From Flintibacter sp. KGMB00164 (lineage in GTDB: Bacteria; Bacillota; Clostridia; Oscillospirales; Oscillospiraceae), in assembly GCF_008727735.1 (NCBI RefSeq), contig NZ_CP044227.1, forward strand, positions 868,001-932,000: a stretch of 64,000 nucleotides of DNA, read 5' to 3'. The translations under genes and the position numbers were made by a program. How positions within the stretch are numbered: position 1 is the stretch's first letter; each line of letters begins with the position of its first letter. Of the stretch, positions 42,835-51,393 are shown one piece after another. Under the pieces are notes generated by a model that had not been told where the DNA came from, did not search any database, and saw only the letters and a program-made list of their open reading frames with translations.

Positions 42835-43779
42835 TTACGCCAACACGGCCTCAAGGGCGACCCAGCCGTTCTTCTCACGCTTCCGGGTAACCTTCAGACC
42901 GTTCTTGGCCAGAGCAGCCTCCACTTCATGTGCCCGGGTATCGATGATGCCGGAGCACAGGAAGATTCCGTCCTCCGTCAGCAGGTTGGGCACCTGAGCA
43001 GACAGGGGGATGATGACGTCGGCAACAATGTTGGCCAACACCAGAGGGTAGCGCTGCTGAGCAATCTCAGCGGCCAGAGCGGCATCACTGAGCACATCTC
43101 CGGCCCGAACCGTGTAGCGGTCCTTGCCAATGCCGTTGAGGGCGGCGTTTTCATAGGCTACATCTACTGCCTTGGGGTCGATGTCCACCGCCAAAGCGTG
43201 GCTTGCGCCCAGCACCAGGGCGGCAATGGACAAAATGCCGCTGCCGCAGCCCAGGTCCAGAACGGCATCTCCGGCCTTGGTGTGGGCTTCCACACCCTCC
43301 AGACACAGCTGGGTAGAGGCGTGAGAACCGGTACCGAAGGTGAGTCCCGGATTGAGATAGAAGGGGACCCGGCCGTCGGGGACAGGATTCTCCTTCTCCC
43401 ACTGAGGAACAACATACAGCCGCTCACCGATGGAGAGAGGCTTGTAGTACTTCTGCCAGCTGTAGGCCCAGTCGTTGTCGCTGAGAGGAGTCACCGTGTA
43501 CTCGCAGTCCAGACCATGGGTGTACTGCGCCAGCTGGGCGCGGCCATCGGCGTCATCGGTGACGTAGAACTTGACCCGGGTGACTCCCTTCATGCGGTCC
43601 AGCAGTTCCTGGTCCACATAGTCCCAGTACTGCCGGTTCTGCTCCAAAAACTGCTGGAACTCCGCCTCGTCTTCAATGACCAGTCCGGCCATTCCGGCGG
43701 CGGTGAGCTTAGCCGTCACCTCGTCCAGTCGGTCGGGGGTGGTGTTGACGGCGATCTCCAGCCACTTTGTGTCTGCCAT
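42835..43779 (-). CDS. prmA: ribosomal protein L11 methyltransferase
   Basis: SAM-dependent trimethylation of L11. 314 residues from ATG 43779 (AAAGGAAG upstream): N-terminal L11-binding part (WLEIAVNTTPDRLDEV), then the Rossmann domain with GTGSHASTQLCLEGVE, VLDLGCGSGILSIAAL and LANIVADVIIPL, all standard. The ten-residue upstream extension starts in the repeat region and is rejected. Divided from the degV-like gene by two inverted copies of the structured repeat. Confidence 0.95.
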   Translation of the reverse strand: MADTKWLEIAVNTTPDRLDEVTAKLTAAGMAGLVIEDEAEFQQFLEQNRQYWDYVDQELLDRMKGVTRVKFYVTDDADGRAQLAQYTHGLDCEYTVTPLSDNDWAYSWQKYYKPLSIGERLYVVPQWEKENPVPDGRVPFYLNPGLTFGTGSHASTQLCLEGVEAHTKAGDAVLDLGCGSGILSIAALVLGASHALAVDIDPKAVDVAYENAALNGIGKDRYTVRAGDVLSDAALAAEIAQQRYPLVLANIVADVIIPLSAQVPNLLTEDGIFLCSGIIDTRAHEVEAALAKNGLKVTRKREKNGWVALEAVLA

Positions 43780-43796
43780 GTGTTTCTTCCTTTCCG

Positions 43797-43815
43797 CCAG
43801 GGGCACCGCCCCTGG
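43797..43815. repeat. GC-rich hairpin flanking repeat copy B
   Basis: CCAGGGGC-ACC-GCCCCTGG, a perfect 8-bp stem immediately left of copy B and 18 bp upstream of the prmA start on the other strand. On the minus strand it would fold just ahead of the prmA ribosome site. Confidence 0.6.
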
Positions 43816-43822
43816 ACCCCGC

Positions 43823-43879
43823 CCGCTTTTTCGAAAAAGCGGGGCAAAAATTTTCCACGCGTGAAATTATATTTCACGC
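43823..43879 (+). repeat. structured repeat element, copy B (diverged)
   Basis: Same order as copies A and C with changed sequence: palindrome CCGCTTTTTCGAAAAAGCGG, linker GGGCAAAAATTTTCCAC, hairpin GCGTGAAA-TTATA-TTTCACGC. The linker aligns with copy A (GGCAAAGAACTTCC against GGCAAAAATTTTCC). It faces copy C across 69 bp. Confidence 0.65.
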
Positions 43880-43948
43880 TGCATGTTATCTATGATTGAG
43901 ATGGGCACCTAATTTTACAACTCAGATGCCTTTCAGGCAAGCGCAGAA

Positions 43949-44002
43949 GCGAAACAAAGTTTCGCAGGAAGTTCTTTGCCAAGCTTTCTTTCAAGAAAGC
44001 GG
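43949..44002 (-). repeat. structured repeat element, copy C
   Basis: Begins one base after the stop of the degV-like gene on its strand. The first 39 bp (44002-43964) are identical to copy A; the second hairpin reads GCGAAA-CTTTG-TTTCGC, with two compensatory pair changes relative to GCAAAG-CTGCG-CTTTGC in copy A. Confidence 0.8.
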
Positions 44003-44003
44003 T

Positions 44004-44876
44004 TTAGCGGACGGTGCCCAGATAGAACAGGGCTAGGGTGCCGGGGCCGGAATGGGCGCCGATAACCGGGCCAACATAATTGATGTGAATATCCTCGGTG
44101 CCAAAGCGCTCCCGGACCATGTCAGCCACCAGCTCCGCATCCTTGAGGCAGTCGCCGTGGCTGATAAAGACGGTTTTCTTGCCCTCTTCGGTGACCGTTT
44201 TCTCCATCTTGTCTACCAGAGCCTTCAAAGAAGCGTTGCGGCCACGGGCCTTGCCGATGTTGATGAGGTGACCTTCGTCATCGACATGAAGCACCGGCTT
44301 GATCTGCAGCATAGAACCCACCACCGCAGTGGTAGCGGAGATCCGTCCGCCGCGCTTGAGGAAGTGAAGGTCGCTCACTGTAAACTGGTGGCACAGGTGG
44401 AGCTTGTTTTCCTCCACCCAGTCCCGTACCTCTTCAATGGAAGCGCCAGCATCCCGCTTCTGGGCAGCCAGCCACACCAGCAGACCCTGTCCCATGGAGG
44501 CACAGAGGGTATCTACGGTGTAAATCTTCCGCTGGGGATACTTTTCCTGCAATTCCTCCACGGCCAGGCGGGAGGAGTTGAAGGTAGTAGACAGTCCGGA
44601 GGAGAAGGCCAGGATCAAAATATCCTTGCCATCTTTCAGGTAGGGCTCCAGTTCCTCCTCGAAATCATTGGGATTGAGGGCGGCGGTGGTGGCCAGCTCG
44701 CCCGCCCGCAGCATATCATAAAACAAAGCCGGGTCCATCTCCCGGTTATCGGGGTAGTTGCGGTAGGTTTGTCCCTGAATGGTAAAGCGAAGGGGGAGGA
44801 CAGGAACGCGGATTGCCTGGGCCATCTCTTCGCTGAGGTCGGCGGAAGAATCAGTGACCAAAACAAATTCAGACAT
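44004..44876 (-). CDS. DegV family fatty-acid-binding protein
   Basis: Soluble 290-residue DegV/FakB-type protein; FakB members hand fatty acids to the kinase FakA for phospholipid synthesis. N-terminal VTDSSADLSEEM (about 7-18), the ligand-binding Thr/Ser segments TTAALNPNDF and FSSGLSTTFNSSRLA, FLKRGGRISAT, and the C-terminal GPVIGAHSGPGTLALFYLG are as expected. ATG 44876 follows TAAGGAGG. Preceded on the same strand by a DUF1836 gene 35 bases away. Its 3' end abuts repeat copy C. Confidence 0.9.
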   Translation of the reverse strand: MSEFVLVTDSSADLSEEMAQAIRVPVLPLRFTIQGQTYRNYPDNREMDPALFYDMLRAGELATTAALNPNDFEEELEPYLKDGKDILILAFSSGLSTTFNSSRLAVEELQEKYPQRKIYTVDTLCASMGQGLLVWLAAQKRDAGASIEEVRDWVEENKLHLCHQFTVSDLHFLKRGGRISATTAVVGSMLQIKPVLHVDDEGHLINIGKARGRNASLKALVDKMEKTVTEEGKKTVFISHGDCLKDAELVADMVRERFGTEDIHINYVGPVIGAHSGPGTLALFYLGTVR

Positions 44877-44911
44877 ATGAAAACCTCCTTACAGATGTTA
44901 TAGATACAGGA

Positions 44912-45445
44912 TCATTTTTTCCCCTTTTTCGGCGACTCCGAGTGGGGGGGCTGAAGAATATCCAAAATACGGGCGCAGGCCAGCTGATTGGCGTAACTGC
45001 GCAAAGCCAGGTCCAGAGCCAGTCTGGGCAGATCCTCCCGGGTAGCGTTTTCATCGATGGTATCTGCGGTATCTGCCAATGCCCGGTCCAGCGCGGCGCA
45101 GAAGTAGGTATACAGCTCCTCCGGCGTTTTGTTGCGGGCCTGTTCGGCGGCCAGCAGAATCCCGGTATCCCGCACGGAGAGAATCTTTTTCAGCGCGGAG
45201 ACGGCGGTAAGATATCCCAAATGAATGGGACCATAGCGTTTGCCGTCTGCCCGGGGGACCAGCCCCTCCTTGATATAGTTGTTGACCATGGCGGAGGTGA
45301 GAGCCTCCCCTTCGTCAAAGTGGATCAGCTGCCGGGGCATATAGGAAATGATCTGGTCCATATAGAGCGCAATATCAGGCAGTTCCTGCCAGGAAGCGGG
45401 ACGCTGGCCCTCCAGGCGCTGCTTTAAGTCCAGCAATTCTTCCAT
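44912..45445 (-). CDS. DUF1836 protein
   Basis: 177-residue soluble protein of the DUF1836 family, often seen next to degV-like genes in Firmicutes and suspected to be a MerR-like DNA-binding protein. Here ALTSAMVNNYIKEGLVPRAD (about 48-67) looks like a winged-helix recognition part, and KRYGPIHLGYLTAVSALKKI follows, as in MerR relatives. C-terminal 20 residues are basic (SPKKGKK). ATG 45445 follows AAAGGAGG. Cotranscribed with the degV-like gene; it may regulate it. Confidence 0.78.
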   Translation of the reverse strand: MEELLDLKQRLEGQRPASWQELPDIALYMDQIISYMPRQLIHFDEGEALTSAMVNNYIKEGLVPRADGKRYGPIHLGYLTAVSALKKILSVRDTGILLAAEQARNKTPEELYTYFCAALDRALADTADTIDENATREDLPRLALDLALRSYANQLACARILDILQPPHSESPKKGKK

Positions 45446-45539
45446 GAAAAGGCCTCCTTTGGTGTAATTACCATTATGCTATCACAAAGAGGAGAAAAAG
45501 ACAAATATAATATGGAATATTACATTCCGCAGGGGGAAC

Positions 45540-46463
45540 TCAGCGTTTCTCCATCCGCTGGCGCAGACGCTCCAAAGCCTGGGCGTGGGTAGTGGAACGC
45601 ATCTTGGGGAAGGCGCGCATCAGACGGCGCTGACCAAAGATAGGACGGGCCATCGCCGCCTCCAGCTTGGTGCGCAGTTCAGCCAAGTCGCGCTGGCGCT
45701 GCTCCAGCCGCTCGGCCTGATCCATCTGGTATTGCATACGCCGCTCGGCAAGGGACTCCTTCATATCCTCCAAGCTATCCTGAAGGTCTTCCCGGCGCTG
45801 GGCCAGGACATCCTTTGCATCCTCAAGGTTCTCCTGAATGTCCTCTCGCAGTCCGCTGCCCAGTTCCGCTGCATCGATGACCCGCTCAGCCAGGTTTTCA
45901 CCCAGTTCATTGGAGAGTGCCTTGATGCGGCCGGCCAATTCATCCAGCTGAGTGAGCTGCCGGTTCATGCGGGCGATGGTACGCACGGTGGCAGCCAGAT
46001 CGACCAGCATCCCGGCAGAAAACAAAGCCAGCAGGACCAGGCCCAGGGTGTGCGGAATCAGGTGAATCAGCCAGAGAATGGAGGGATGGATGATCTCCAC
46101 CACAAACAGACAGGCCAGACCCCAGGCAATAGAGAAACGCAGGCAGATGTATCCTCCCAGGTTAAAGGGCTCATTGGAGTAGTCCCACCAGCGCTGATGG
46201 AAGATTTTTTCCAAGACAAAGCCGGTGACCCACTCCAGCAGGGAGGTGAGCAGCACCGAGCCGAGAAACAGCAAAAAGGTGTTGCCGCGCAGCGGGTCCA
46301 AAAAGAAGAGTACGATCACGACGCCCACGCCGTAAATGGGGCACACCGGACCGTTAAGAAAGCCGCGGTTTACAAAGCGGCCTGAGGTCAGGGCTGCAAA
46401 GCTGACCTCTGTACACCAGCCCAGAAAGGCATAAACAAAGAAAATCCAGAGGAGAAGATACAT
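45540..46463 (-). CDS. PF06541-type membrane protein with C-terminal coiled coil
   Basis: 307 residues from ATG 46463, which follows GGAGG by five bases; a GTG at 46478 is disfavoured as it precedes that site. The first 165 residues hold about five membrane segments with the motif FLGWCTEVSFAA and RFVNRGFLNGPVCPIYGVG, the mark of the putative ABC-transporter permease (PF06541/CmpB) family. Residues 175-290 form a charged amphipathic coiled coil (long runs of E, R, Q, L). No ATP-binding partner lies nearby, so an ABC role is doubtful. Divergent from the P1 peptidase gene. Confidence 0.8.
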   Translation of the reverse strand: MYLLLWIFFVYAFLGWCTEVSFAALTSGRFVNRGFLNGPVCPIYGVGVVIVLFFLDPLRGNTFLLFLGSVLLTSLLEWVTGFVLEKIFHQRWWDYSNEPFNLGGYICLRFSIAWGLACLFVVEIIHPSILWLIHLIPHTLGLVLLALFSAGMLVDLAATVRTIARMNRQLTQLDELAGRIKALSNELGENLAERVIDAAELGSGLREDIQENLEDAKDVLAQRREDLQDSLEDMKESLAERRMQYQMDQAERLEQRQRDLAELRTKLEAAMARPIFGQRRLMRAFPKMRSTTHAQALERLRQRMEKR

Positions 46464-46730
46464 AAAAACCTCCAACACATAGATAGATCAAACGGACCCG
46501 GCCAAAACAATATTCATTGAAGTATACCTCTTTTTAGTAAAAAAGTCCAGTATTCCATGGAAAGCTTAATATGAAGGGTACACAGCTCCTTGCTCGTTGG
46601 TGGAACGACGGAGATTGCTCCAGAGCTGGAAACCATCATAAGAGGGAGGGAGAGCTTCCTTGACAAGCACTGGAAAATGAAGTACATTCGTATCACATTC
46701 CAACAGATCTCATTCCAGGAGGTGCTGCTT
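46464..46730. other. 267-bp divergent intergenic region
   Basis: Separates the PF06541 gene from the P1 peptidase gene and must hold both promoters. No -35/-10 pair stands out to me. In-frame extensions of the peptidase gene run through it but begin without a ribosome site. Confidence 0.5.
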
Positions 46731-47711
46731 ATGTTAAAGGAAATCGGAATTATGGAGGTCGGCGGCTTTCGGGTGGGCCACGCTCAGGATGTGCAGGCCG
46801 CTACCGGATGTACCGTGATCCTCTGTGACCGGATGAGTCCGGCCGGATTGGATGTCCGGGGAGGAGGACCGGCTTCCCGGGAATCTCAGATTTTAAATCC
46901 GGTGGCTGCGGCGGAAGGAATCAATGCCGTGCTTCTATCCGGAGGCAGCGCCTTTGGCCTGGATGCGGCAGGCGGAGTCCAGAAGTATCTGGAGGAGCGG
47001 GATATCGGCTTTGATGTGGGTGTGACCAAGGTTCCGCTGGTCAGTCAGTCCTGTCTGTTTGATCTGGTGGTGGGAAGCAAAGATGTACGTCCCACAGGGG
47101 CTATGGCCTATGAAGCCTGTGAAAATGCCTCTTATGAAGCTCCTGCCGAGGGTAATGTAGGAGCTGGGACCGGCTGTTCCATTGGAAAGTACCGGGGGAT
47201 GGCTCGGGCTATGAAGTCCGGATTTGGAACCTGTGCCTTCCAGACCGGTGATTTGAAGGTAGGAGCCCTGGTGGCGGTGAATGCCTTGGGAGACGTGTAC
47301 GGAGCGGACGGAGAACCCATGGCAGGACTTTTGAACCAGGAGAAAACCGGCCTGTCCAACACGCTGGAAGAGATGTTTTCCGATGCGGAAGGAAAGGAGA
47401 ATCTTTTCACCGGGAATACTACCCTGGGCGTGGTGGTCACCAACGCAGCCTTCCATAAGACGCAGCTGACCAAAATTGCCGGTATGACCCACAACGGCTA
47501 TGCCCGGGCAATCCGCCCCGTGCATACCACGGCTGACGGAGACAGTATCTACGCCCTGTCGCTGGGAGACGTATCCGGAGATTTGAACCTGGTGGGAGCC
47601 ATGGCCGCCCGCGCCATGGAACATGCGATCCGCCGGGCTGTTTACAGCGCAAAATCCGCCTATGGCCTGATGGGGTGGGATGCGCTGCCCGGCAAAAAAG
47701 AAAATGGATGA
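46731..47711 (+). CDS. P1 family peptidase (DmpA/BapA-like aminopeptidase)
   Basis: Self-processing N-terminal-nucleophile hydrolase that removes N-terminal amino acids from short or beta-peptides. 326 residues from ATG 46731 behind CAGGAGG. Marks: EVGGFRVGHAQD, LLSGGSAFGLDAAGGV (about 64-79), EGNVGAGTGCSIGK and the cleavage/nucleophile region FTGNTTLGVVVTNA, with Thr of GNTTLG the likely nucleophile. Substrate unknown. Single-gene unit ending at the bidirectional terminator 47719-47756. Confidence 0.87.
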   Translation: MLKEIGIMEVGGFRVGHAQDVQAATGCTVILCDRMSPAGLDVRGGGPASRESQILNPVAAAEGINAVLLSGGSAFGLDAAGGVQKYLEERDIGFDVGVTKVPLVSQSCLFDLVVGSKDVRPTGAMAYEACENASYEAPAEGNVGAGTGCSIGKYRGMARAMKSGFGTCAFQTGDLKVGALVAVNALGDVYGADGEPMAGLLNQEKTGLSNTLEEMFSDAEGKENLFTGNTTLGVVVTNAAFHKTQLTKIAGMTHNGYARAIRPVHTTADGDSIYALSLGDVSGDLNLVGAMAARAMEHAIRRAVYSAKSAYGLMGWDALPGKKENG

Positions 47712-47718
47712 GATGCAG

Positions 47719-47756
47719 TGAAGCCCCCGGCTCTGGAAGCAGAGCCGGGGGCTTTC
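47719..47756. terminator. bidirectional terminator after the P1 peptidase and polyol operon
   Basis: 14-bp stem AAGCCCCCGGCTCT / AGAGCCGGGGGCTT with a 6-nt loop; U-tract is weak (TCTCTGTT) on the plus strand. Confidence 0.75.
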
Positions 47757-47760
47757 TCTG

Positions 47761-47988
47761 TTATACCGTGAATGGAGCAAGTTCTGCTTCCAAGTGCGCG
47801 GTATCATCGCTGTAAATGACGACCTTCAATGGGTTGCTTAAATCCAGGCTGTAAATTCCAAGCAGAGATTTGGCATCTACCGTATACCGCCCGGAAACCA
47901 AGTCAATGTCAAAGGGGTATTTGACGGTAAGATTGACAAAGTCCCGGACCTGGCTGACCTGTGTCAGCTGAATGGGAATGACTTTCAT
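47761..47988 (-). CDS. Crh-like HPr family protein (no catalytic His)
   Basis: 75-residue HPr fold: VKYPFDIDLVSGRYTVDAKS followed by LLGIYSL aligns without gaps to the second half of HPr. The regulatory serine is kept (AKSLLGI, Ser41, equal to Ser46 of HPr). The active-site His15 position falls on Gln10 (TQVSQ in place of GIHARP), so it cannot carry phosphate for the PTS. B. subtilis Crh has the same two features and serves as a CcpA co-effector. The start overlaps the stop of the PfkB kinase by four bases, so it is translated with the polyol operon. Confidence 0.75.
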   Translation of the reverse strand: MKVIPIQLTQVSQVRDFVNLTVKYPFDIDLVSGRYTVDAKSLLGIYSLDLSNPLKVVIYSDDTAHLEAELAPFTV

Positions 47989-48947
47989 AGGGGCATCTCC
48001 TGATTGTTTTTAAAGTGCTGTATTTCCTCCAAGGAGGGGAGGGCGGGGATCGCGCCGCTGCGGGTGGTGGTCAGAGTGCCGGCGGCGTTTGCAAAGGAGA
48101 CGATTTCACGCAAATCCATGGCGGCAATTTCCTCCAGAGTCAAATCCCTCATCTGCCACAGCACGGCGCCCATAAAAGCATCCCCGGCTCCAGTGGTGTC
48201 GATGGTGTTTACCCGAGCGGCGGGACACAGGCCGTGGCAGCTCTGGCTGCGGTAGTAAGAGCCATGCTCGCCCAGCGTCACAAAAACCGCTTTCGGTCCC
48301 TGCTCCAGCAGGATTTGGGAGCCGAGCGCCGGGTCGGATTGATTTGTCATCAGCAGCATCTCTTCCTCAGAGACCTTTAAAATATCAGCTAAGGAGATGC
48401 CTTTGGCAATCCATTGGTGAGCCGAGTGGGGATCTTTCCAGAGAACCGGACGGTAGTTGGGGTCAAAACTGACAATTTTCCCATGGGACTTGGCATAAGA
48501 AGCCGCTTCCAATGCGGCAGTGCGGCAGGGATCATCGGTCAGGGACACAGAGCCGAAGTGAAAGATCTTGCACGCATCGATCAGATCTTTTTTTACCTCG
48601 GTCCAGGTCAGCTGAAGATCAGCGCCGGGTTTGCGGTAGAAGGTGAACGAGCGGTCACCGGTTTCATCCAGATGAACGAAGGCCAGCGTGGTGGGGATCT
48701 CCTCATCCACTGCCAGACCGGAAGTGTCGATGCCGTGGCATTTTAGGGTATGTTCCAGATAGGCCCCAAAGTGATCCGGGCCTACCTTTCCCAAGAAGGC
48801 AGAGCTGCCCCCCAGTTTACTGTTCATAGCAAGCACGTTGGCAGGTGCGCCGCCGGGATTTTGGGCAAAGAGGGGAATCCCCTGCTTGGTGGTGCCGCTG
48901 GGGGTGAAATCAATGAGAATCTCTCCCAGACTTACAAGGTCGAACAT
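47985..48947 (-). CDS. PfkB family carbohydrate kinase (fructokinase-like)
   Basis: ATP-dependent sugar kinase of the ribokinase/PfkB family. 320 residues with the two signatures: AQNPGGAPANVLAMNSKLGG (about 28-47) and the catalytic DTTGAGDAFMGAVLW (about 251-265). With a polyol dehydrogenase and a sugar/polyol transporter in the same operon, fructose is the likely substrate (forming fructose 6-phosphate); that is inferred from context. The start lies inside the end of the transporter gene (16-base overlap), the end overlaps the Crh-like gene by four bases. Confidence 0.88.
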   Translation of the reverse strand: MFDLVSLGEILIDFTPSGTTKQGIPLFAQNPGGAPANVLAMNSKLGGSSAFLGKVGPDHFGAYLEHTLKCHGIDTSGLAVDEEIPTTLAFVHLDETGDRSFTFYRKPGADLQLTWTEVKKDLIDACKIFHFGSVSLTDDPCRTAALEAASYAKSHGKIVSFDPNYRPVLWKDPHSAHQWIAKGISLADILKVSEEEMLLMTNQSDPALGSQILLEQGPKAVFVTLGEHGSYYRSQSCHGLCPAARVNTIDTTGAGDAFMGAVLWQMRDLTLEEIAAMDLREIVSFANAAGTLTTTRSGAIPALPSLEEIQHFKNNQEMPL

Positions 48948-50317
48948 GTTTCCGCCCCTTTCTTTGCGCCTAATTCTGCAATGATCCGATTATAGGAGTT
49001 TTTATTGATTTGATAGAAGAACAGGACCACCGCAGTCACGATCCACAGTACGCCGGGGATGGTGGAGAAAGCGTGATGTATTGCGGACTGCACGGCAATA
49101 TTCTGAGATTGATTGGCCACGAAGCCCAAATTTCCAAGCACCCCGGCCAGCAAAGAGGTGCCGATGGCCATGCCCACTTTGTTTCCTAAGGAGACAAAGG
49201 CATATTGGAATCCGTCGTTGCGAATGCCGGTTTTCCATTCGCCGTATTCGACACAGTCGGGAACAATGGCGTAAATGGCGGTATTGAAGCCGCAGAAAAA
49301 GAATTGGGACAGGGCGGCCAGACCGTAGAAGGGAATGGGGCTGGCGGTTGCGCTGAAGAAGTACATGGCAAACATGGCAGCGCCGGTACCTGCGGCAAAC
49401 ACCGAAGCGGTGCGGCCCTTGTTGCCCAGCCAGCGGAACACAAAGGGGAAGGCCCCTGCGCCCAGAATGGAAGGGATCATCAGAAGCATGGAGTATACGG
49501 TGAACAGGCCTTCGTCCCCCTCCACGTACTTAAAGTAGTACAGCAGGTCGGCATTCCTTCCGTATAGGGTGATGCCAAACAGAAACTGACCGACCAGAGC
49601 AATCAAATAGGGCCGGTTCTGGAGGGCGGCTTTCAACTGTGTAGCCAGAGGGATTTTTTCCTTTGTGGGGGGATAGACGACCTCTTTTGTTTTGGCAAAA
49701 CAGAACCAGTGGCAAGCAGTAAAAATACTGCCGTAGAGAATGGTGAGCAGAAGATAGCCCCGGGCCTGATCTCCCTTGCCGAACAGAGCGATCAGGGGCA
49801 GGGTGATCATGTTGATAATGTTGATGGCGATCATGGCGCACACGGAGCGGGAGGTGTTGATCTGCGCCCGCTGCTCAATATTCTGGGTCAGTGCGCCGCA
49901 CAGAGTTCCGTAAGGGATGTTCACGCAGGTGTACCCCAGGACCAAAATGCAGTAAGTAATATACATGTATATGGTTTTGGAAGAGTCAGACCAGGTGGGA
50001 TGCGCCCAAAAGGTCAGTACCAGCACAAGGGCTGTCAAGGGTGCGCCAATGAGAAGCCAGGGACGGTAGCGGCCCCAGCGGCTCTTGGTGCGGTCACTCA
50101 GAGAACCGATCAGCGGGTCATTGATGGCGTCCCAGAACCGGGAGACCAGCATCAGAGTAGAGACGGTGGCCATAGAGATGCCGCAGACGTCTGTATAGAA
50201 GATCATCAGGAAATTGCCAACAAACATCCAGCTGAAATTGCAGCCCACATCGCCAAAGCCATACGCCAGCTTGCTGATAAAGGGAACTTTGATATTGGTT
50301 TCCTGACTGGTTTCCAT
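48932..50317 (-). CDS. GPH family (MelB-type) sugar/polyol:cation symporter
   Basis: Glycoside-pentoside-hexuronide transporter, twelve membrane segments, 461 residues from ATG 50317 (GGAAGGAG upstream). Family marks: KLAYGFGDVGCNFSWMFVG, SRFWDAINDPLIGSLSDRTK (about 59-78), and GRYRPWLLIGAP; the second half has PDCVEYGEWKTGIRNDGFQY. Cations (Na+ or H+) are cotransported. With the flanking dehydrogenase and kinase a sugar alcohol such as sorbitol or xylitol is a fair guess. One base separates it from the dehydrogenase stop. Confidence 0.88.
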   Translation of the reverse strand: METSQETNIKVPFISKLAYGFGDVGCNFSWMFVGNFLMIFYTDVCGISMATVSTLMLVSRFWDAINDPLIGSLSDRTKSRWGRYRPWLLIGAPLTALVLVLTFWAHPTWSDSSKTIYMYITYCILVLGYTCVNIPYGTLCGALTQNIEQRAQINTSRSVCAMIAINIINMITLPLIALFGKGDQARGYLLLTILYGSIFTACHWFCFAKTKEVVYPPTKEKIPLATQLKAALQNRPYLIALVGQFLFGITLYGRNADLLYYFKYVEGDEGLFTVYSMLLMIPSILGAGAFPFVFRWLGNKGRTASVFAAGTGAAMFAMYFFSATASPIPFYGLAALSQFFFCGFNTAIYAIVPDCVEYGEWKTGIRNDGFQYAFVSLGNKVGMAIGTSLLAGVLGNLGFVANQSQNIAVQSAIHHAFSTIPGVLWIVTAVVLFFYQINKNSYNRIIAELGAKKGAETCSTL

Positions 50318-50318
50318 G

Positions 50319-51374
50319 TCAGCACTCCTTCCCAATCCGGACCACGGCTTTTACAATGTTGGCCTTGTCCGCAATACTTTGATCCATGGCGTTTTGAATA
50401 TCGTCGAAGTCAAAGATATTGGTCACGATACCTTTGAGATTGACCTTCCCGGCTGCCACAGCCTCAATGGCCATAGGATAGATGTGGCGGTAACGGAACA
50501 CCGTCTTGAAGGTCAGCTCCTTATCCAGGGCCAGGCTGATGGGCAGAGTCAATTCACCGCTCTTGGAGTAGCCTACCAGCACAATGGTGGCTCCCTTTTT
50601 AGTCATCTGAATGCACTGACGAGTGGTGAATTCCGTTCCCGCGGTCTCAATCGCCAGGTCGCATCCCCGGCCGCCTGTCTTCTCCAGCAGAGCCTTCACG
50701 GCGTCCTGCTCTTTGCCGTTGATGACACCGTCGGCTCCCAGCTCCAGCGCCTTGTCCAGCCGCTTCTGCATGATGTCGACCACATAGACTTTGCTGACAC
50801 CCTCTGCTTTCAGCGCCATCATGGTTACCAGGCCAATGCAGCCCGCGCCCATCACAACTGCGGTCTGTCCGGCGTGAGCACTGCCCTGATTGGCCGCATG
50901 GAATCCCACCGCCAGAGGCTCGATCAAAGCCCCCTCCAAGGTGGAGACGTTGTCAGGAAGCTTGAAGCACAGCGCGGCTTCGTGGGCCACATACTCCTGG
51001 AAAACACCGTCTACCAGGGGAGTGGCAAAGAAAACCACATCGGGACAGAGATTATAACGCCCGGTTTTGCAGAATTCGCAGTGCCCGCAGGTTTTCCCAG
51101 GCTCAAGCGCCACCCGGTCGCCCACCTTCAGGTGCTTTACATCCGCGCCGACCTCTACCACCACACCGCCGGGTTCATGTCCCAGCACAAAGGGAGGCTT
51201 TACCACATAGTCTCCAATGGCACCGGACTCATAGTAGTGCATATCGCTGCCGCAGATGCCTACATACTCCAGCTTGACCAACACCTCATTTGCCTTGGGG
51301 GTGGGGATGGGGCGCTTGGTATAACCCATTTTTCCAATGCCCTCCATAACGGCCACATTCATTTCTCCATTCAT
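50319..51374 (-). CDS. zinc-dependent polyol (sorbitol/xylitol-type) dehydrogenase
   Basis: Medium-chain dehydrogenase that oxidises a polyol to a ketose with NAD. 351 residues: catalytic zinc ligands in [18 protein letters not shown] (Cys41 region) and GHEPGGVV; structural zinc quartet [20 protein letters not shown]; Rossmann loop [13 protein letters not shown]. The HYYExG spacing is that of sorbitol dehydrogenases. First structural gene of the operon; ATG 51374 follows CAGGAGGA. Its promoter region (51385-51430) has an AT-rich near-palindrome related to the one ahead of the ROK gene. Confidence 0.9.
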   Translation of the reverse strand: MNGEMNVAVMEGIGKMGYTKRPIPTPKANEVLVKLEYVGICGSDMHYYESGAIGDYVVKPPFVLGHEPGGVVVEVGADVKHLKVGDRVALEPGKTCGHCEFCKTGRYNLCPDVVFFATPLVDGVFQEYVAHEAALCFKLPDNVSTLEGALIEPLAVGFHAANQGSAHAGQTAVVMGAGCIGLVTMMALKAEGVSKVYVVDIMQKRLDKALELGADGVINGKEQDAVKALLEKTGGRGCDLAIETAGTEFTTRQCIQMTKKGATIVLVGYSKSGELTLPISLALDKELTFKTVFRYRHIYPMAIEAVAAGKVNLKGIVTNIFDFDDIQNAMDQSIADKANIVKAVVRIGKEC

Positions 51375-51393
51375 AGCTCTTCCTCCTGCTTAT

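Noticed and set aside
46600-46660. GGTGGAAC-type stretch looked like a T-box specifier/antiterminator fragment
   Set aside because: The rest of a T-box (specifier loop, terminator/antiterminator pair) is absent and the downstream gene is not an amino-acid gene.
46571-46730. In-frame 5' extension of the P1 peptidase gene and a short upstream ATG frame
   Set aside because: ATG 46731 has CAGGAGG at correct spacing and gives the family N-terminus; the extension has no ribosome site.
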